Position numbers and translations under genes: made by a program
From: Actinacidiphila yeochonensis CN732
Lineage (GTDB): Bacteria; Actinomycetota; Actinomycetes; Streptomycetales; Streptomycetaceae
NCBI RefSeq assembly: GCF_000745345.1
Contig: NZ_JQNR01000003.1
Coordinates: 310,001 to 374,000 of the forward strand
Direction of reading: 5' to 3'
Length of the DNA stretch: 64,000 nt
Part shown: piece after piece, positions 49,202 to 57,626 of the stretch
Numbering within the stretch: the first letter of the stretch is position 1
How the letters are laid out: every line of letters starts with the position of its first letter
Notes under the pieces: generated by a model
Database searches by the model: none
Told to the model about the DNA's origin: nothing
The model's input: the letters and a program-made list of their open reading frames with translations, nothing else

Positions 49202-49294
49202 CGATCCGCTGATCCGACCGATCCGCTGATCCGCTGGTCCGACCGATCCGCTGATCCGCTGGTCCGACCGATCCGCCGATCCGACCGGTCCGCC
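49202..49294. repeat. Intergenic minisatellite (gatccgct/ggtccgac units)
   Basis: About ten short units of gatccgctgatccgac and variants are arrayed between the converging RAM-domain and aminotransferase genes. Units are uneven and there are no spacers, so it is not a CRISPR. It may serve as a bidirectional terminator through internal pairing of gatccg and cggatc. Confidence 0.65.
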
Positions 49295-49363
49295 ATCCGC
49301 CGCGGGCCCGCCGGCCGGGACCTCTGGCGGTCCCGACCAGTGGCCGCCGGTCCGCCCGGCCGG

Positions 49364-50734
49364 TCAGGCGCGGGCGGGGACGCAGCGGCCGTTCTCGGTG
49401 GTGTAGTCCCAGGCGGCGCCGTCGCGGACCAGCGTGGCCAGCGCGTTGACGAACCGGTCGATGTGCTCGTCCGGCGTGCCCGCGCCGAAGCTGACCCGCA
49501 CCGCGTTCAGCGGGCGGCCGCCCGGCACGTCGTCGGGCACGCCGCACTCGGCCGGCTCGTCCGGCTCGCCGCCCAGCAGGGTGCGCACCAGCGGGTGGGC
49601 GCAGAACAGCCCGTCGCGGACGCCGATCCCGTACTCGGCCGACAGCGCCGCGGCAAGGCGCGAGGAGTTCCAGTCGCGGACCACGAAGGAGAGCACGCCG
49701 ACGCGCGGGGCGTCCGGGCCGAAGAGCGAGAGCACCCGCACCCCGGGGATCGCCGCCAGGCCCTCGCGCAGCCGGCCCAGCAGCTCCTGCTCGCGCGCGG
49801 CCAGCGCCTCGAAGCCCGCCTCGGTCAGCGCCCGGCAGGCCGAGGCGATGGCGTAGGCGCCGATCACGTTCGGGGAGCCCGCCTCGTGCCGGGCCGTACC
49901 GGAGTTCCACTCGACGTCCACGGCGTCACCGGTGTGGATGACGCTGCGGGTGGCGCCGCCCCCGGCCAGGTAGGGCTCGGCGGCGTCCAGCCAGTCGGCC
50001 CGGCCGGCGAGCACCCCGGCCCCGAACGGCGCGTAGAGCTTGTGGCCGGAGAAGGCGACCCAGTCCACGTCGAGCTCGGCCACGTCCACCGGGTGGTGCG
50101 GGGCCAGCTGCGCGGCGTCCAGGACGATCCGGGCGCCGTTCCGGTGCGCGGCGGCGGCCAGTTCGCGGATCGGCCAGATCTCGCCGGTGACGTTGGACGC
50201 GCCGGTGACGCACACCAGCTTCGGCCCGTCGGCGGCGGCGGCCAGCGCGGCGTCCAGCGCGGCCACCGCCTGCTCGGCCCCGTCCGGCGCGGGCAGGTAG
50301 CGCACCTGGACCTCGCGGGCGCGGCTCCAGGGGAGCAGGGAGGCGTGGTGCTCGGTCTCGAAGACGAAGACCTGGGTTCCGGCCGGCAGCGCGGCGGCCA
50401 GCAGGTTCAGCGAGTCGGTGGTGGAGCGGGTGAAGAGCACCTCGTCGCCGGGGCGGCAGCCGAGGAAGGCGGCGACGGTCTCCCGGCTCTGCTCGAACAG
50501 GTCCGTGGACAGCTGCGACAGGTAGCCGGCGCCCCGGTGCACGCTGCCGTAGTACGGCGCGTACGCGGCGACGTCGTCCCAGACCCGCTGGAGGGCGGGC
50601 GCGCTGGCCGCGTAGTCCAGGGCGCCGTACTCCACCTCGCCGCCGGTGACCAGCGGGACGCGGACGTCGCGGCCCAGGACGGGCAGCGGGCTACAGGTGG
50701 GACGGTCGGTGGCGGCAGCGGCGGTCACGGTCAC
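49364..50734 (-). CDS. Class V aminotransferase (cysteine desulfurase-like, PLP)
   Basis: 456 residues. LDYAASAPALQRVWDDVAAYAPYYGSVHRGAG, FTRSTTDSLNLLAAAL, EHHASLLPW, VTGASNVTGEIWPI, VLDAAQLAPHHPVDV and VDWVAFSGHKLYAPFGAG (PLP Lys in SGHK) define the SufS/CsdA-like group. It may release sulfur from cysteine or another thiol, or act as an aminotransferase. A SAM-IV riboswitch upstream ties it to sulfur amino acid metabolism. GTG start (VTVTAAAATDRP) with GGGAG 7 nt upstream. Confidence 0.9.
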   Translation of the reverse strand: MTVTAAAATDRPTCSPLPVLGRDVRVPLVTGGEVEYGALDYAASAPALQRVWDDVAAYAPYYGSVHRGAGYLSQLSTDLFEQSRETVAAFLGCRPGDEVLFTRSTTDSLNLLAAALPAGTQVFVFETEHHASLLPWSRAREVQVRYLPAPDGAEQAVAALDAALAAAADGPKLVCVTGASNVTGEIWPIRELAAAAHRNGARIVLDAAQLAPHHPVDVAELDVDWVAFSGHKLYAPFGAGVLAGRADWLDAAEPYLAGGGATRSVIHTGDAVDVEWNSGTARHEAGSPNVIGAYAIASACRALTEAGFEALAAREQELLGRLREGLAAIPGVRVLSLFGPDAPRVGVLSFVVRDWNSSRLAAALSAEYGIGVRDGLFCAHPLVRTLLGGEPDEPAECGVPDDVPGGRPLNAVRVSFGAGTPDEHIDRFVNALATLVRDGAAWDYTTENGRCVPARA

Positions 50735-50892
50735 GGCGGACTCCCGTAGGAAGGCAGGCTGAAGCACCACTCGGCGATGGCACGGCGGCGTTGCCGCGCA
50801 GGCGAGTGCGGGTGCGAAGAAGGGTGTGGCGGAACTGCGAGGGTGACGACCGCCTGCCGCGAAGGGGGCGAAGCGGTCCCTGGGCCCGACGG

Positions 50893-50913
50893 CCCTAACG
50901 CATTCGCTTGCTC
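50893..50913 (-). CDS. Six-codon reading frame behind the SAM-IV riboswitch
   Basis: On the minus strand ATGAGCAAGCGAATGCGTTAG codes MSKRMR and stops. GGGGAG stands about 8 nt before the ATG, so it may be translated. It lies between the riboswitch and the aminotransferase start, about 160 nt before the latter. It contains two Met and basic residues. A role in the expression platform is possible but unproven. Confidence 0.5.
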
Positions 50914-50927
50914 ATGAAGAACTCCCC

Positions 50928-51048
50928 AGGTCCGGCTTGCTGTGAGCCTTGCTGCGTCACAGCCTGGTCATCACCCGGGGCACCCCGCCTCGGACGGAGG
51001 GTTGCCGGACAGCGAGCCGGGGCCTTTGCGCTGTCACTCGTGACCTGG
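50928..51048 (-). ncRNA. SAM-IV riboswitch
   Basis: On the minus strand the core begins GGTCACGAGTGACAGCG and continues with CCCCGGCTCGCTGTCC, GGCAACCCTCCG, GGCGGGGTGCCCCGGGTG and ATGACC. This is close to the actinobacterial SAM-IV consensus I recall (GGTCATGAGTGCCAGCGTC... GGCAACCCTCC... GGGGTGCCCCGGGTGAnGACC). The closing helix pairs GGTCAC (51040-51045) with the GATGACC end (50966-50972). A further TGTGA-loop-TCACA hairpin follows. S-adenosylmethionine should repress the downstream gene. Confidence 0.85.
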
Positions 51049-51053
51049 ATCAG

Positions 51054-51081
51054 ATTCTGCCACACGTCCGCCACGACGCAA
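51054..51081 (-). promoter_or_regulatory. Promoter of the SAM-IV leader
   Basis: On the minus strand TTGCGT (51076-51081) and CAGAAT (51054-51059) are 16 bp apart, placing the transcription start a few bases before the riboswitch core. Confidence 0.6.
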
Positions 51082-51329
51082 GCCCCTCCCCCCGGGCACC
51101 TTTCGCACCCGCCCGCCCGACGACCCGTCCAACGGCCCGACCGGCAGCAGCCCCGGGGCCCGTCTGGACCTGGGAAGAGCCGTATAGGAGGGCCTTCGGA
51201 GCGGGCCGGGGCACGGCACGGGAAGCGGGCGGGAAGCGCGCGGGGAACCGGCGGGGAACGCCTACGGCCGGCCCCGCGGGCCGCCCGTGCGGGCGCCGCG
51301 GAGCCGGCCGGTGAACCGCCGTCCCGGCG

Positions 51330-52397
51330 TCAGGCGTTGGTGGCCGCCACCCAGCGCCGCAGCACCGACTCGGCGGCACCGGAGTCGATGGACTCCGCCG
51401 CGCGCGGCAGGTTCGCCGCGATCCGCTCCTCCAGCCCGCCCTGCCCGGCGGGCTCCAACGCGGTGAGCGCGGCGGCGGAGTTGAGCAGCACCGCGTCCCG
51501 TACCGGCCCCTGCTCGCCGGCCAGCAGGCGACGGACCACGTCGGCGTTGTGAGCCGCGTCACCGCCGCGCAGCGCCTCGACCGGCACCAGGGTGATCCCG
51601 ATGTCGCGCGGGTCGAACGAGTGGTGGTCGACCTTGCCGTCGCGCACCACCCACACCTGCGAGGTGGCGGTCGTGGTGAGTTCGTCGAGGCCGTCGTCGC
51701 CGCGGAAGACCAGCGCGGAGGAGCCGCGTTCGGCCAGCACCCCGGCCAGGATCGGCGCCATCCGCGCGTCGGCCACGCCGGTGGCCTGGGTCTTGACCCG
51801 CGCCGGGTTGGTCAGCGGGCCGAGGAAGTTGAACGGCGTGGCCACCCCCAACTCGCTCCGCGCGCTGGCGACGTGGCGCAGCGAGGGATGGAACCTGACG
51901 GCGTAGCAGAAGGTGATGCCCGCTTCCTCGGCGACCTCCGCCACCCGTGCGGGGGGCAGGTCGAGGTTGAGCCCGAGGGCGCCGAGCACGTCGGAGGCAC
52001 CGCTCTTGGACGAGGCGGCGCGGCTGCCGTGCTTGACCACCTTCGCGCCCGTGCCGGCCACCACTATCGCGGACATGGTGGAGATGTTCACCGAGCCGGA
52101 GCGGTCGCCGCCGGTGCCGACGATGTCCAGCGTGGGGCCGGGCACCTCGATGGTGGTGGCGTGCTCGTACATCGCCTGGACCAGCCCGGCGATCTCCTCG
52201 ACGGTCTCGCCCTTGGCGCGCAGGCCCACCGCGAAGCCGGCGATCTGCGCGTTGGTGGACTCGCCGCGCATGATCGAGTCCATCGCCCAGGCGGTGTCGG
52301 CGGTGTCGAGGTCCTGGCCGGCGATCAGGGCGCTGAGGATGTCGGGCCACGAGCGAGTGACCGCGGGTTCGCCTCCTGCGGGGTACTCAACGCTCAT
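51330..52397 (-). CDS. trpD: Anthranilate phosphoribosyltransferase
   Basis: 355 residues. [53 protein letters not shown] (PRPP-binding), [36 protein letters not shown] and [13 protein letters not shown] are the signatures. It joins anthranilate and PRPP, the second committed step of tryptophan synthesis. It lies next to the bc1 genes as in M. tuberculosis (Rv2192c). A TAGAGT -10-like hexamer sits at 52436-52441 on the minus strand, about 40 bp upstream. Confidence 0.96.
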   Translation of the reverse strand: MSVEYPAGGEPAVTRSWPDILSALIAGQDLDTADTAWAMDSIMRGESTNAQIAGFAVGLRAKGETVEEIAGLVQAMYEHATTIEVPGPTLDIVGTGGDRSGSVNISTMSAIVVAGTGAKVVKHGSRAASSKSGASDVLGALGLNLDLPPARVAEVAEEAGITFCYAVRFHPSLRHVASARSELGVATPFNFLGPLTNPARVKTQATGVADARMAPILAGVLAERGSSALVFRGDDGLDELTTTATSQVWVVRDGKVDHHSFDPRDIGITLVPVEALRGGDAAHNADVVRRLLAGEQGPVRDAVLLNSAAALTALEPAGQGGLEERIAANLPRAAESIDSGAAESVLRRWVAATNA

Positions 52398-52549
52398 CGC
52401 TCACGCTCCTGGACGGGTTCGCCGCTTACAGGATCACTCTATCGAGAGCGGCCCGGCCCTCCCCACCGGTTCCGCTCCTCGGGCGGCCCCGCTCCCCGGC
52501 ACCCGCCCCGGGAGGGGACAGGCCCGTGCCCGGCCCGGGAAAACGCCAC

Positions 52550-52590
52550 GGGCGGCCCGGGAGCCGCGCTGACGCGGTCCCGGGCCGCCC
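52550..52590 (-). terminator. Terminator of the ctaE-qcrCAB operon
   Basis: GGGCGGCCCGGGA (52550-52562) pairs perfectly with TCCCGGGCCGCCC (52578-52590) around a 15-nt loop, about 70 bp after the qcrB stop. Confidence 0.75.
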
Positions 52591-52658
52591 GGAAGGGGTG
52601 TGGCGACCCTTGCAGCTACTGCTGTCCTGCGGTGTGCCGCTCGCGGGGAGCGGAGGGA

Positions 52659-54299
52659 TCAGTGGTGGCCGTGGCCGCTGGTGATCTCCTCGTACTCCTC
52701 GACGGTCGGCTTCGGGATCTGGCTGTGCTCGCCGTACCAGTTCTGCGACATCCGCGACTGGATCTTGGCGATCGGGCTGATCTTGCGCTCGACGCCGTTC
52801 TCGTCGACCTCCGGGCCGAGTTCGATCGGCTTCGGCTGGTCGTGGGCGGTGAGCACGTGCAGCTGCTGCTGCGACAGGGGCTCGTGCACCTCGATGAACT
52901 CGCCGTGCGGGAGCCGCTTGATGATGCCGGTCTCGCGGCCGTGCAGCACCTTCTCCCGGTCGCGCCGCTGGAGGCCCAGGCAGATCCGCTTGGTGATCCA
53001 GAAGGTGATGACCGGCGCGACGAAGAACGCGATGCGGACGAACCAGGTGATCGCGTTGATCGACAGATGGAAGTGCGTGGCCAGGATGTCGTTGCCGCCA
53101 CCGATCAGCAGCACGAAGTACCAGGTCAGCCAGGCGACACCGAGACCGGTGCGGACCGGGCGGTTGCGCGGGCGGTCCAGCAGGTGGTGCTCGCGGTGGT
53201 CACCGGTGATCCAGGACTCGATGAACGGGTACGCCGCGATCGAGATCATCACCAGCGGGAAGATCATCAGCGGGATGAACACGCCGAGCACCAGCGTGTG
53301 GCCCCAGGCCCTGATCTCCCAGCCGGGCATGAACCGGATCAGGCCCTCGGAGAAGCCCATGTACCAGTCGGGCTGCGCTCCGGTGGACACCTGGTCCGGC
53401 CGGTAGGGGCCCATCTCCCAGATCGGGTTGATCGTGGCCACCGCGGCGACCGCGGCGATCACGCCGAAGACCAGGAAGAAGAAGCCGCCCGCCTTCGCCA
53501 TGTAGATCGGCAGCAGCGGGGTGCCGACGACGTTCTCCTCGGTCTTGCCCGCACCCGGGAACTGGGTGTGCTTGTGGAAGAACACCAGGATCAGGTGCGC
53601 GACCAGCAGACCGGCCATCAGGCCGGGCAGCAGCAGGATGTGCACCGAGTAGAAGCGGCCCACGAAGTCGTGGCCCGGGAACTCGCCGCCGAACAGGAAC
53701 ATCGACAGGTACGTGCCCACGATCGGCACCGACAGGACGGCGCCCTCCATGAAGCGCACACCCGTGCCGGACAGCAGGTCGTCCGGGAGCGAGTAGCCGG
53801 TGAAGCCGGTGAACATGCCCAGGAAGAGCAGCGTCCAGCCGAACAGCCAGTTCAGCTCGCGCGGGCGGCGGAACGCGCCGGTGAAGAAGACGCGCATCAT
53901 GTGCACGATCATCGCGGCGATGAAGATCAGCGCCGACCAGTGGTGGATCTGCCGGACCAGCAGGCCGCCGCGCACCTGGAAGCTGATGTTCAGCGTCGAG
54001 GAGTACGCCTCGGACATCCGCACGCCCTGGAGCGGGGTGTACGAGCCGTGGTAGACGACCTCGTTCATGCTCGGGTGGAAGAACAGCGTCAGGTACACAC
54101 CCGTGAGGATGAGGATGACGAAGCTGTAGAGGCAGATCTCGCCCAGCATGAAGGACCAGTGGTCCGGGAAGATCTTCCGCAGGTTCGACTTGGCCAGCTT
54201 GTACAGGCCGAGCCGGCCGTCGGTCCACTCGGCAACGCGTTCGCCCGGGTGGGTCGGGCGCCCGCGGCGCGCGGGTGCCTCTTCGGTCGTGGTGCTCAT
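52659..54299 (-). CDS. qcrB: Cytochrome bc1 complex cytochrome b subunit QcrB
   Basis: 546 residues with eight or nine membrane segments. Heme-ligating His pairs are in VRQIHHWSALIFIAAMIVHMMRVFFTG and RFYSVHILLLPGLMAGLLVAHLI. The quinol-oxidation loop has QPDWYMG in place of PEWY. A soluble C-terminal extension of about 110 residues, with GHGHH at the end, is typical of actinobacteria. It oxidises menaquinol and passes electrons to QcrA. Its start overlaps the qcrA stop (ATGA). Confidence 0.97.
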   Translation of the reverse strand: MSTTTEEAPARRGRPTHPGERVAEWTDGRLGLYKLAKSNLRKIFPDHWSFMLGEICLYSFVILILTGVYLTLFFHPSMNEVVYHGSYTPLQGVRMSEAYSSTLNISFQVRGGLLVRQIHHWSALIFIAAMIVHMMRVFFTGAFRRPRELNWLFGWTLLFLGMFTGFTGYSLPDDLLSGTGVRFMEGAVLSVPIVGTYLSMFLFGGEFPGHDFVGRFYSVHILLLPGLMAGLLVAHLILVFFHKHTQFPGAGKTEENVVGTPLLPIYMAKAGGFFFLVFGVIAAVAAVATINPIWEMGPYRPDQVSTGAQPDWYMGFSEGLIRFMPGWEIRAWGHTLVLGVFIPLMIFPLVMISIAAYPFIESWITGDHREHHLLDRPRNRPVRTGLGVAWLTWYFVLLIGGGNDILATHFHLSINAITWFVRIAFFVAPVITFWITKRICLGLQRRDREKVLHGRETGIIKRLPHGEFIEVHEPLSQQQLHVLTAHDQPKPIELGPEVDENGVERKISPIAKIQSRMSQNWYGEHSQIPKPTVEEYEEITSGHGHH

Positions 54300-55354
54300 G
54301 AGCGCTCCCAGAATGCCGGGCCGACGGGCTCGGAGAAGTCACCCAGGGCGATGAGGTTGCCCTGGTCGTTGACGCTGATCCGGAGCTGCGGCAGCGGGTG
54401 GCCCGCCGGGCCGAACAGCACCCGGGCTCCGTCGGACAGGTCGAACGTCGACTGGTGGCAGGGGCACAGCACGTGGTGCGTCTGCTGCTCGTACAGGCTG
54501 ATCGGGCAGCCGACGTGGGTGCAGATCTTGGAGAAGGCGACGATGCCCTGGTGGCCCCAGTCGCGCTCCTGCTTGTCCTTGATGTCCTCCGGCTTGAGCC
54601 GGACGATCATCAGCGCGGCCTTGGCGATCTGCGTCTGGAAGTCGTCGTCGTCCTCGTTCAGCCCCGCGGGCTGGGCGAAGGTCAGCGAGCCGACCGCGAC
54701 GTCCTCGGGACGCAGCGGCTGGTTCGTGTTGGAGTTGATGAGCTCCTTGCCCTTGGCCCACGCGGTGTGGTCGAGCTTCTTCTCCGGCAGCGGACCGAGG
54801 TCGCGCAGGATGACCACGCCGGCCAGCGGCACCATGCCGAGCGCGCCGAACATGGTGTTGCGGATCAGCTTGCGGCGGCCGAAGCCGCTCTCCTTGGCGC
54901 CGGTGATCCACTGCTGGCGGACGTTCTCGCGCAGCTCGTCGTCGGCGTCGACCCGGTGCCGGTCGTCCGCGACCTCCTCGTCGGCCATCAGCGTGCGGGC
55001 CCAGTGCACGGCGCCGGCGCCGATGCAGAAGAGCGCCACCGCCAGGGTCAGGCCGAGCGAGAAGTTCAGCGCGCTGACGTGGCCGATCGGGAAGACGTAG
55101 ATGAGCTTGTCGACCGGGAAGATCACGAAGGAGGCGATGAAGCCCAGCGTGCCCAGCATGGACAGCGTGAAGAGGCCCGCGACGACTCGCTCGGAGTGCT
55201 TCGCGGCCTTCTCGTCGATGTCCTGGCGCCGGTGCTCGTGGGGCGGCAGGCCGGGGTTGGCGAACGGGTCGGCCTTGGCCGGCGCGCTGCCGTGTACGGA
55301 GCCGTGCTCCGGCAGGTTCTCTGGCACGTCGTTGTGGGATCCGGTTTCGCTCAT
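54296..55354 (-). CDS. qcrA: Cytochrome bc1 complex Rieske iron-sulfur subunit QcrA
   Basis: 352 residues. An N-terminal polar part is followed by three hydrophobic segments (about 55-75, 87-110 and 160-180), more than the single anchor of mitochondrial Rieske proteins and typical of actinobacteria. The [2Fe-2S] site is CTHVGCPISLYEQQTHHVLCPCHQSTFD (Cys-x-His and Cys-x2-His). Electrons go from menaquinol to QcrC. Overlaps qcrC and qcrB by 4 bp on each side, giving strict coupling. Confidence 0.97.
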   Translation of the reverse strand: MSETGSHNDVPENLPEHGSVHGSAPAKADPFANPGLPPHEHRRQDIDEKAAKHSERVVAGLFTLSMLGTLGFIASFVIFPVDKLIYVFPIGHVSALNFSLGLTLAVALFCIGAGAVHWARTLMADEEVADDRHRVDADDELRENVRQQWITGAKESGFGRRKLIRNTMFGALGMVPLAGVVILRDLGPLPEKKLDHTAWAKGKELINSNTNQPLRPEDVAVGSLTFAQPAGLNEDDDDFQTQIAKAALMIVRLKPEDIKDKQERDWGHQGIVAFSKICTHVGCPISLYEQQTHHVLCPCHQSTFDLSDGARVLFGPAGHPLPQLRISVNDQGNLIALGDFSEPVGPAFWERS

Positions 55355-56160
55355 GACTTCTTGGCCTTAGACGTCCGGGCCGCGACCCAGGCGGCGACCG
55401 CGATGAGGATGCCGAGGCCGAACACCCACGCGAACAGACCCTCGGAGACGGGGCCGAGCGAGCCGAGCGTGAAACCGCCCGGGTTGGCGCTCTTGGCCGT
55501 GTCCACGGCGTTCAGGTAGGCGATGATCGCGGCCTTGTCCTTCGACGGCATCGTGGTGTCGGGGAAGGACGGCATGTTCTGCGGGCCGGTCTGCATGGCC
55601 TCGTAGATGTGCTTGGCCGACACGCCCTTCAGGCTCGGGGCGAACTTGCCGTTGGTGAGGGCGCCGCCCTTGCCGACGAAGTTGTGGCACTGGGAGCAGT
55701 TGGTGCGGAACAGCTCGCCACCGTGGGCGACGTCGGCGTCCGCCGGGCTGTACTGGTCCTTGGTGGGGGCCACGGGACCGGGGCCCAGGGACGCGATGTA
55801 CGCGGCGAGCTGGTCGATCTCCGCCTGGCTGTAGATGTTCTTCTTCTTGATGACCTGCGCGCCGGGCTGCTGCGCGGGCATACGCCCGGTGCCGACCTGG
55901 AAGTCCACTGCGGCCGAGCCCACACCCACCAGGGTCGGGCCGTCGGAGCTGCCCTGCCCGGACATGCCGTGGCAGCTGGCGCAGCCGACCGAGTACAGCT
56001 TCTTGCCCTGCTCGATGGCAAGGGACTGCGACGAGTCGTCAGCCTGCGCCTTGGGCGCCGGCGCGAGCGCGGCGTACAGCCCCCCGGTGGCCGCGAGCGC
56101 GAAGAGTAGGACGACGAGCGCCGCCAGCGGGTGGCGCCGTCGTGCGGAGAGCTTTTTCAC
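55351..56160 (-). CDS. qcrC: Cytochrome bc1 complex diheme cytochrome c subunit QcrC
   Basis: 269 residues. Signal or anchor segment (about 12-32), then two CxxCH heme sites, VGCASCHGMSGQG and TNCSQCHNFVGKGG, and a C-terminal membrane anchor (LFAWVFGLGILIAVAAWVAA). Diheme QcrC replaces both cytochrome c1 and soluble cytochrome c, feeding CtaC directly in the actinobacterial bc1-aa3 supercomplex. It follows ctaE by 88 bp. Confidence 0.97.
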   Translation of the reverse strand: MKKLSARRRHPLAALVVLLFALAATGGLYAALAPAPKAQADDSSQSLAIEQGKKLYSVGCASCHGMSGQGSSDGPTLVGVGSAAVDFQVGTGRMPAQQPGAQVIKKKNIYSQAEIDQLAAYIASLGPGPVAPTKDQYSPADADVAHGGELFRTNCSQCHNFVGKGGALTNGKFAPSLKGVSAKHIYEAMQTGPQNMPSFPDTTMPSKDKAAIIAYLNAVDTAKSANPGGFTLGSLGPVSEGLFAWVFGLGILIAVAAWVAARTSKAKKS

Positions 56161-56248
56161 GGATTACCCCGGTGTCAGGATCTCTTGTGTCGATGCTTCT
56201 GGCTGGTCGTCTGTCGGACGCCCGGTACGGGGCCGACGGCTGGTGCCA

Positions 56249-56869
56249 CTACTTGATCAGGTAGATCGTGGCGAAGAGGCCGATCCAGACGACATCGACG
56301 AAGTGCCAGTAGTAGGACACGACGATGGCAGCGGTGGCCTGTTGGTGGGTGAACCGCTTGGCCGCGTACGTCCGGCCCAGGACCAGCAGGAAGGCGATCA
56401 GACCGCCCGTCACGTGCAGACCGTGGAACCCGGTGGTCAGGTAGAACACGGAGCCGTACGGCGAGGAGCTGAGGGAGATCCCGTCGTGCTTGACCAGGTT
56501 GGTGTACTCGAAGATCTGACCGCCGATGAAGATCGCGCCCATAATGAAGGTCACGATGAACCAGGAGCGCAGCTTCTTCACGTCACCGCGCTCGGCGGCG
56601 AACACACCCATCTGGCAGGTGAAGGAGGAGGCCACCAGGATCGCGGTGTTCGTCCCGGAGAAGGGGACGTTCAGCGCGTCGGCGTGCGCTTTCCAGAAGT
56701 CGGCACCCGTGACCGACCGCAGGGTGAAGTACATCGCGAAGAGGGCCGCGAAGAACATCAGCTCGGAACTCAGCCAGATGATGGTTCCGACGCTGGTGAG
56801 GTTCGGCCGGTTGACCGACGGGTGCGCGTGCCCGGTTTCTACTGCTGTTGCTGTCGCCACGTCCGACAT
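56249..56869 (-). CDS. ctaE: Cytochrome c oxidase subunit III
   Basis: 206 residues with five membrane segments, the short actinobacterial form. [38 protein letters not shown] sequence ([16 protein letters not shown]) and [22 protein letters not shown] are family blocks. It stabilises the aa3 oxidase core. First gene of the operon ctaE-qcrC-qcrA-qcrB. The ATG lies in a palindrome (56863-56877), with no ribosome site, which suggests a leaderless message. Confidence 0.95.
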   Translation of the reverse strand: MSDVATATAVETGHAHPSVNRPNLTSVGTIIWLSSELMFFAALFAMYFTLRSVTGADFWKAHADALNVPFSGTNTAILVASSFTCQMGVFAAERGDVKKLRSWFIVTFIMGAIFIGGQIFEYTNLVKHDGISLSSSPYGSVFYLTTGFHGLHVTGGLIAFLLVLGRTYAAKRFTHQQATAAIVVSYYWHFVDVVWIGLFATIYLIK

Positions 56870-56877
56870 TATGTCGG
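56863..56877. promoter_or_regulatory. Palindrome overlapping the ctaE start
   Basis: CCGACATTATGTCGG is a perfect 7-1-7 inverted repeat containing the ctaE start codon. A perfect TTGACA (minus strand, 56918-56923) lies further upstream. A protein bound here would block initiation of the bc1/aa3 operon. Confidence 0.5.
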
Positions 56878-57045
56878 TCGCTTATCCGGCGCTCACTCCG
56901 GGGGTCCCCCTTCGGTGTGTCAAGCCCTCCCGGCGACCCGCACGGCCTAGTTGACCGTCCCCCGATCGGGCGACACCTCCTCCGGAGGGCACCTGCGGGA
57001 GTAGGCTCCGACCACGTGTGAAACCGTTCACGAGGAGGTCCGACG

Positions 57046-57465
57046 ATGCAGGCTCACGCCACCGTGCTGGTCTACAGCGACGACGCGAACACCCGGGAGC
57101 AGGTCCGGCTCGCGGTCGGCACCCGGCCCGCCTCGGACCTGCCGCCCGTGCGGTATCTGGAGTGCGCGACGCTCCCGGCGGTCCTCAGCGAGCTGGCCGA
57201 GGGCGGCGTGGACGCCCTGGTGCTGGACGGCGAGGCCACTCCGGCCGGCGGTATGGGGGTGTGCCGCCAGGTGAAGGACGAGGTCTTCAACTGCCCGCCG
57301 GTGCTGGTCCTGATCGGGCGCCCGCAGGACTCCTGGCTGGCCACGTGGAGCCGGGCGGACGCCGCGGTCACCCACCCCGTCGACCCGGTGGCCCTCAGCG
57401 ACACCCTGGCGATCCTCCTGCGCCGCCGTGTGGCCCCCGAGTCCGGGGCCGTCGCCCACCGCTGA
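57046..57465 (+). CDS. Receiver-like protein of the cta-qcr locus
   Basis: 139 residues, one CheY-like fold: TVLVYSDDANTREQVRLAVG, ALVLDGEATPAGGMGVCRQVKDE, PPVLVLIGRPQDSWLATWSRADAAVTHPVDPVALSDTLAILL. A possible phospho-acceptor Asp is in LVLDGEA, but the usual Lys after strand 5 is replaced (THPVDP), so phosphorylation may not work in the standard way. AGGAGG lies before the ATG. It diverges from ctaE and is conserved at this site in Streptomyces. A link to respiration is only positional. Confidence 0.82.
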   Translation: MQAHATVLVYSDDANTREQVRLAVGTRPASDLPPVRYLECATLPAVLSELAEGGVDALVLDGEATPAGGMGVCRQVKDEVFNCPPVLVLIGRPQDSWLATWSRADAAVTHPVDPVALSDTLAILLRRRVAPESGAVAHR

Positions 57466-57480
57466 CGTACTCCCCCGTCC

Positions 57481-57509
57481 GGGCGCCCACGCTGCCTGCG
57501 TGGGCGCCC
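57481..57509. terminator. Terminator between receiver-like and L,D-transpeptidase genes
   Basis: GGGCGCCCACGC (57481-57492) pairs perfectly with GCGTGGGCGCCC (57498-57509) around a 5-nt loop, 15 bp after the receiver-like gene's stop; it may serve both converging genes. Confidence 0.8.
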
Positions 57510-57626
57510 GTTGTCACCCGTACGGGTGCGTCCGTTCGTCTTCGCGGTACGTCCGCGTGGGGGTCGTCCGCCCTGCGCCGCACCCGTGACCCCGTGCGGC
57601 CGTCGCGCCACAGGCCGCTTCGGTGG

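Noticed and set aside
49202..49294. Repeat array as a possible CRISPR
   Set aside because: Units are short, uneven, without unique spacers, and no cas gene is present.
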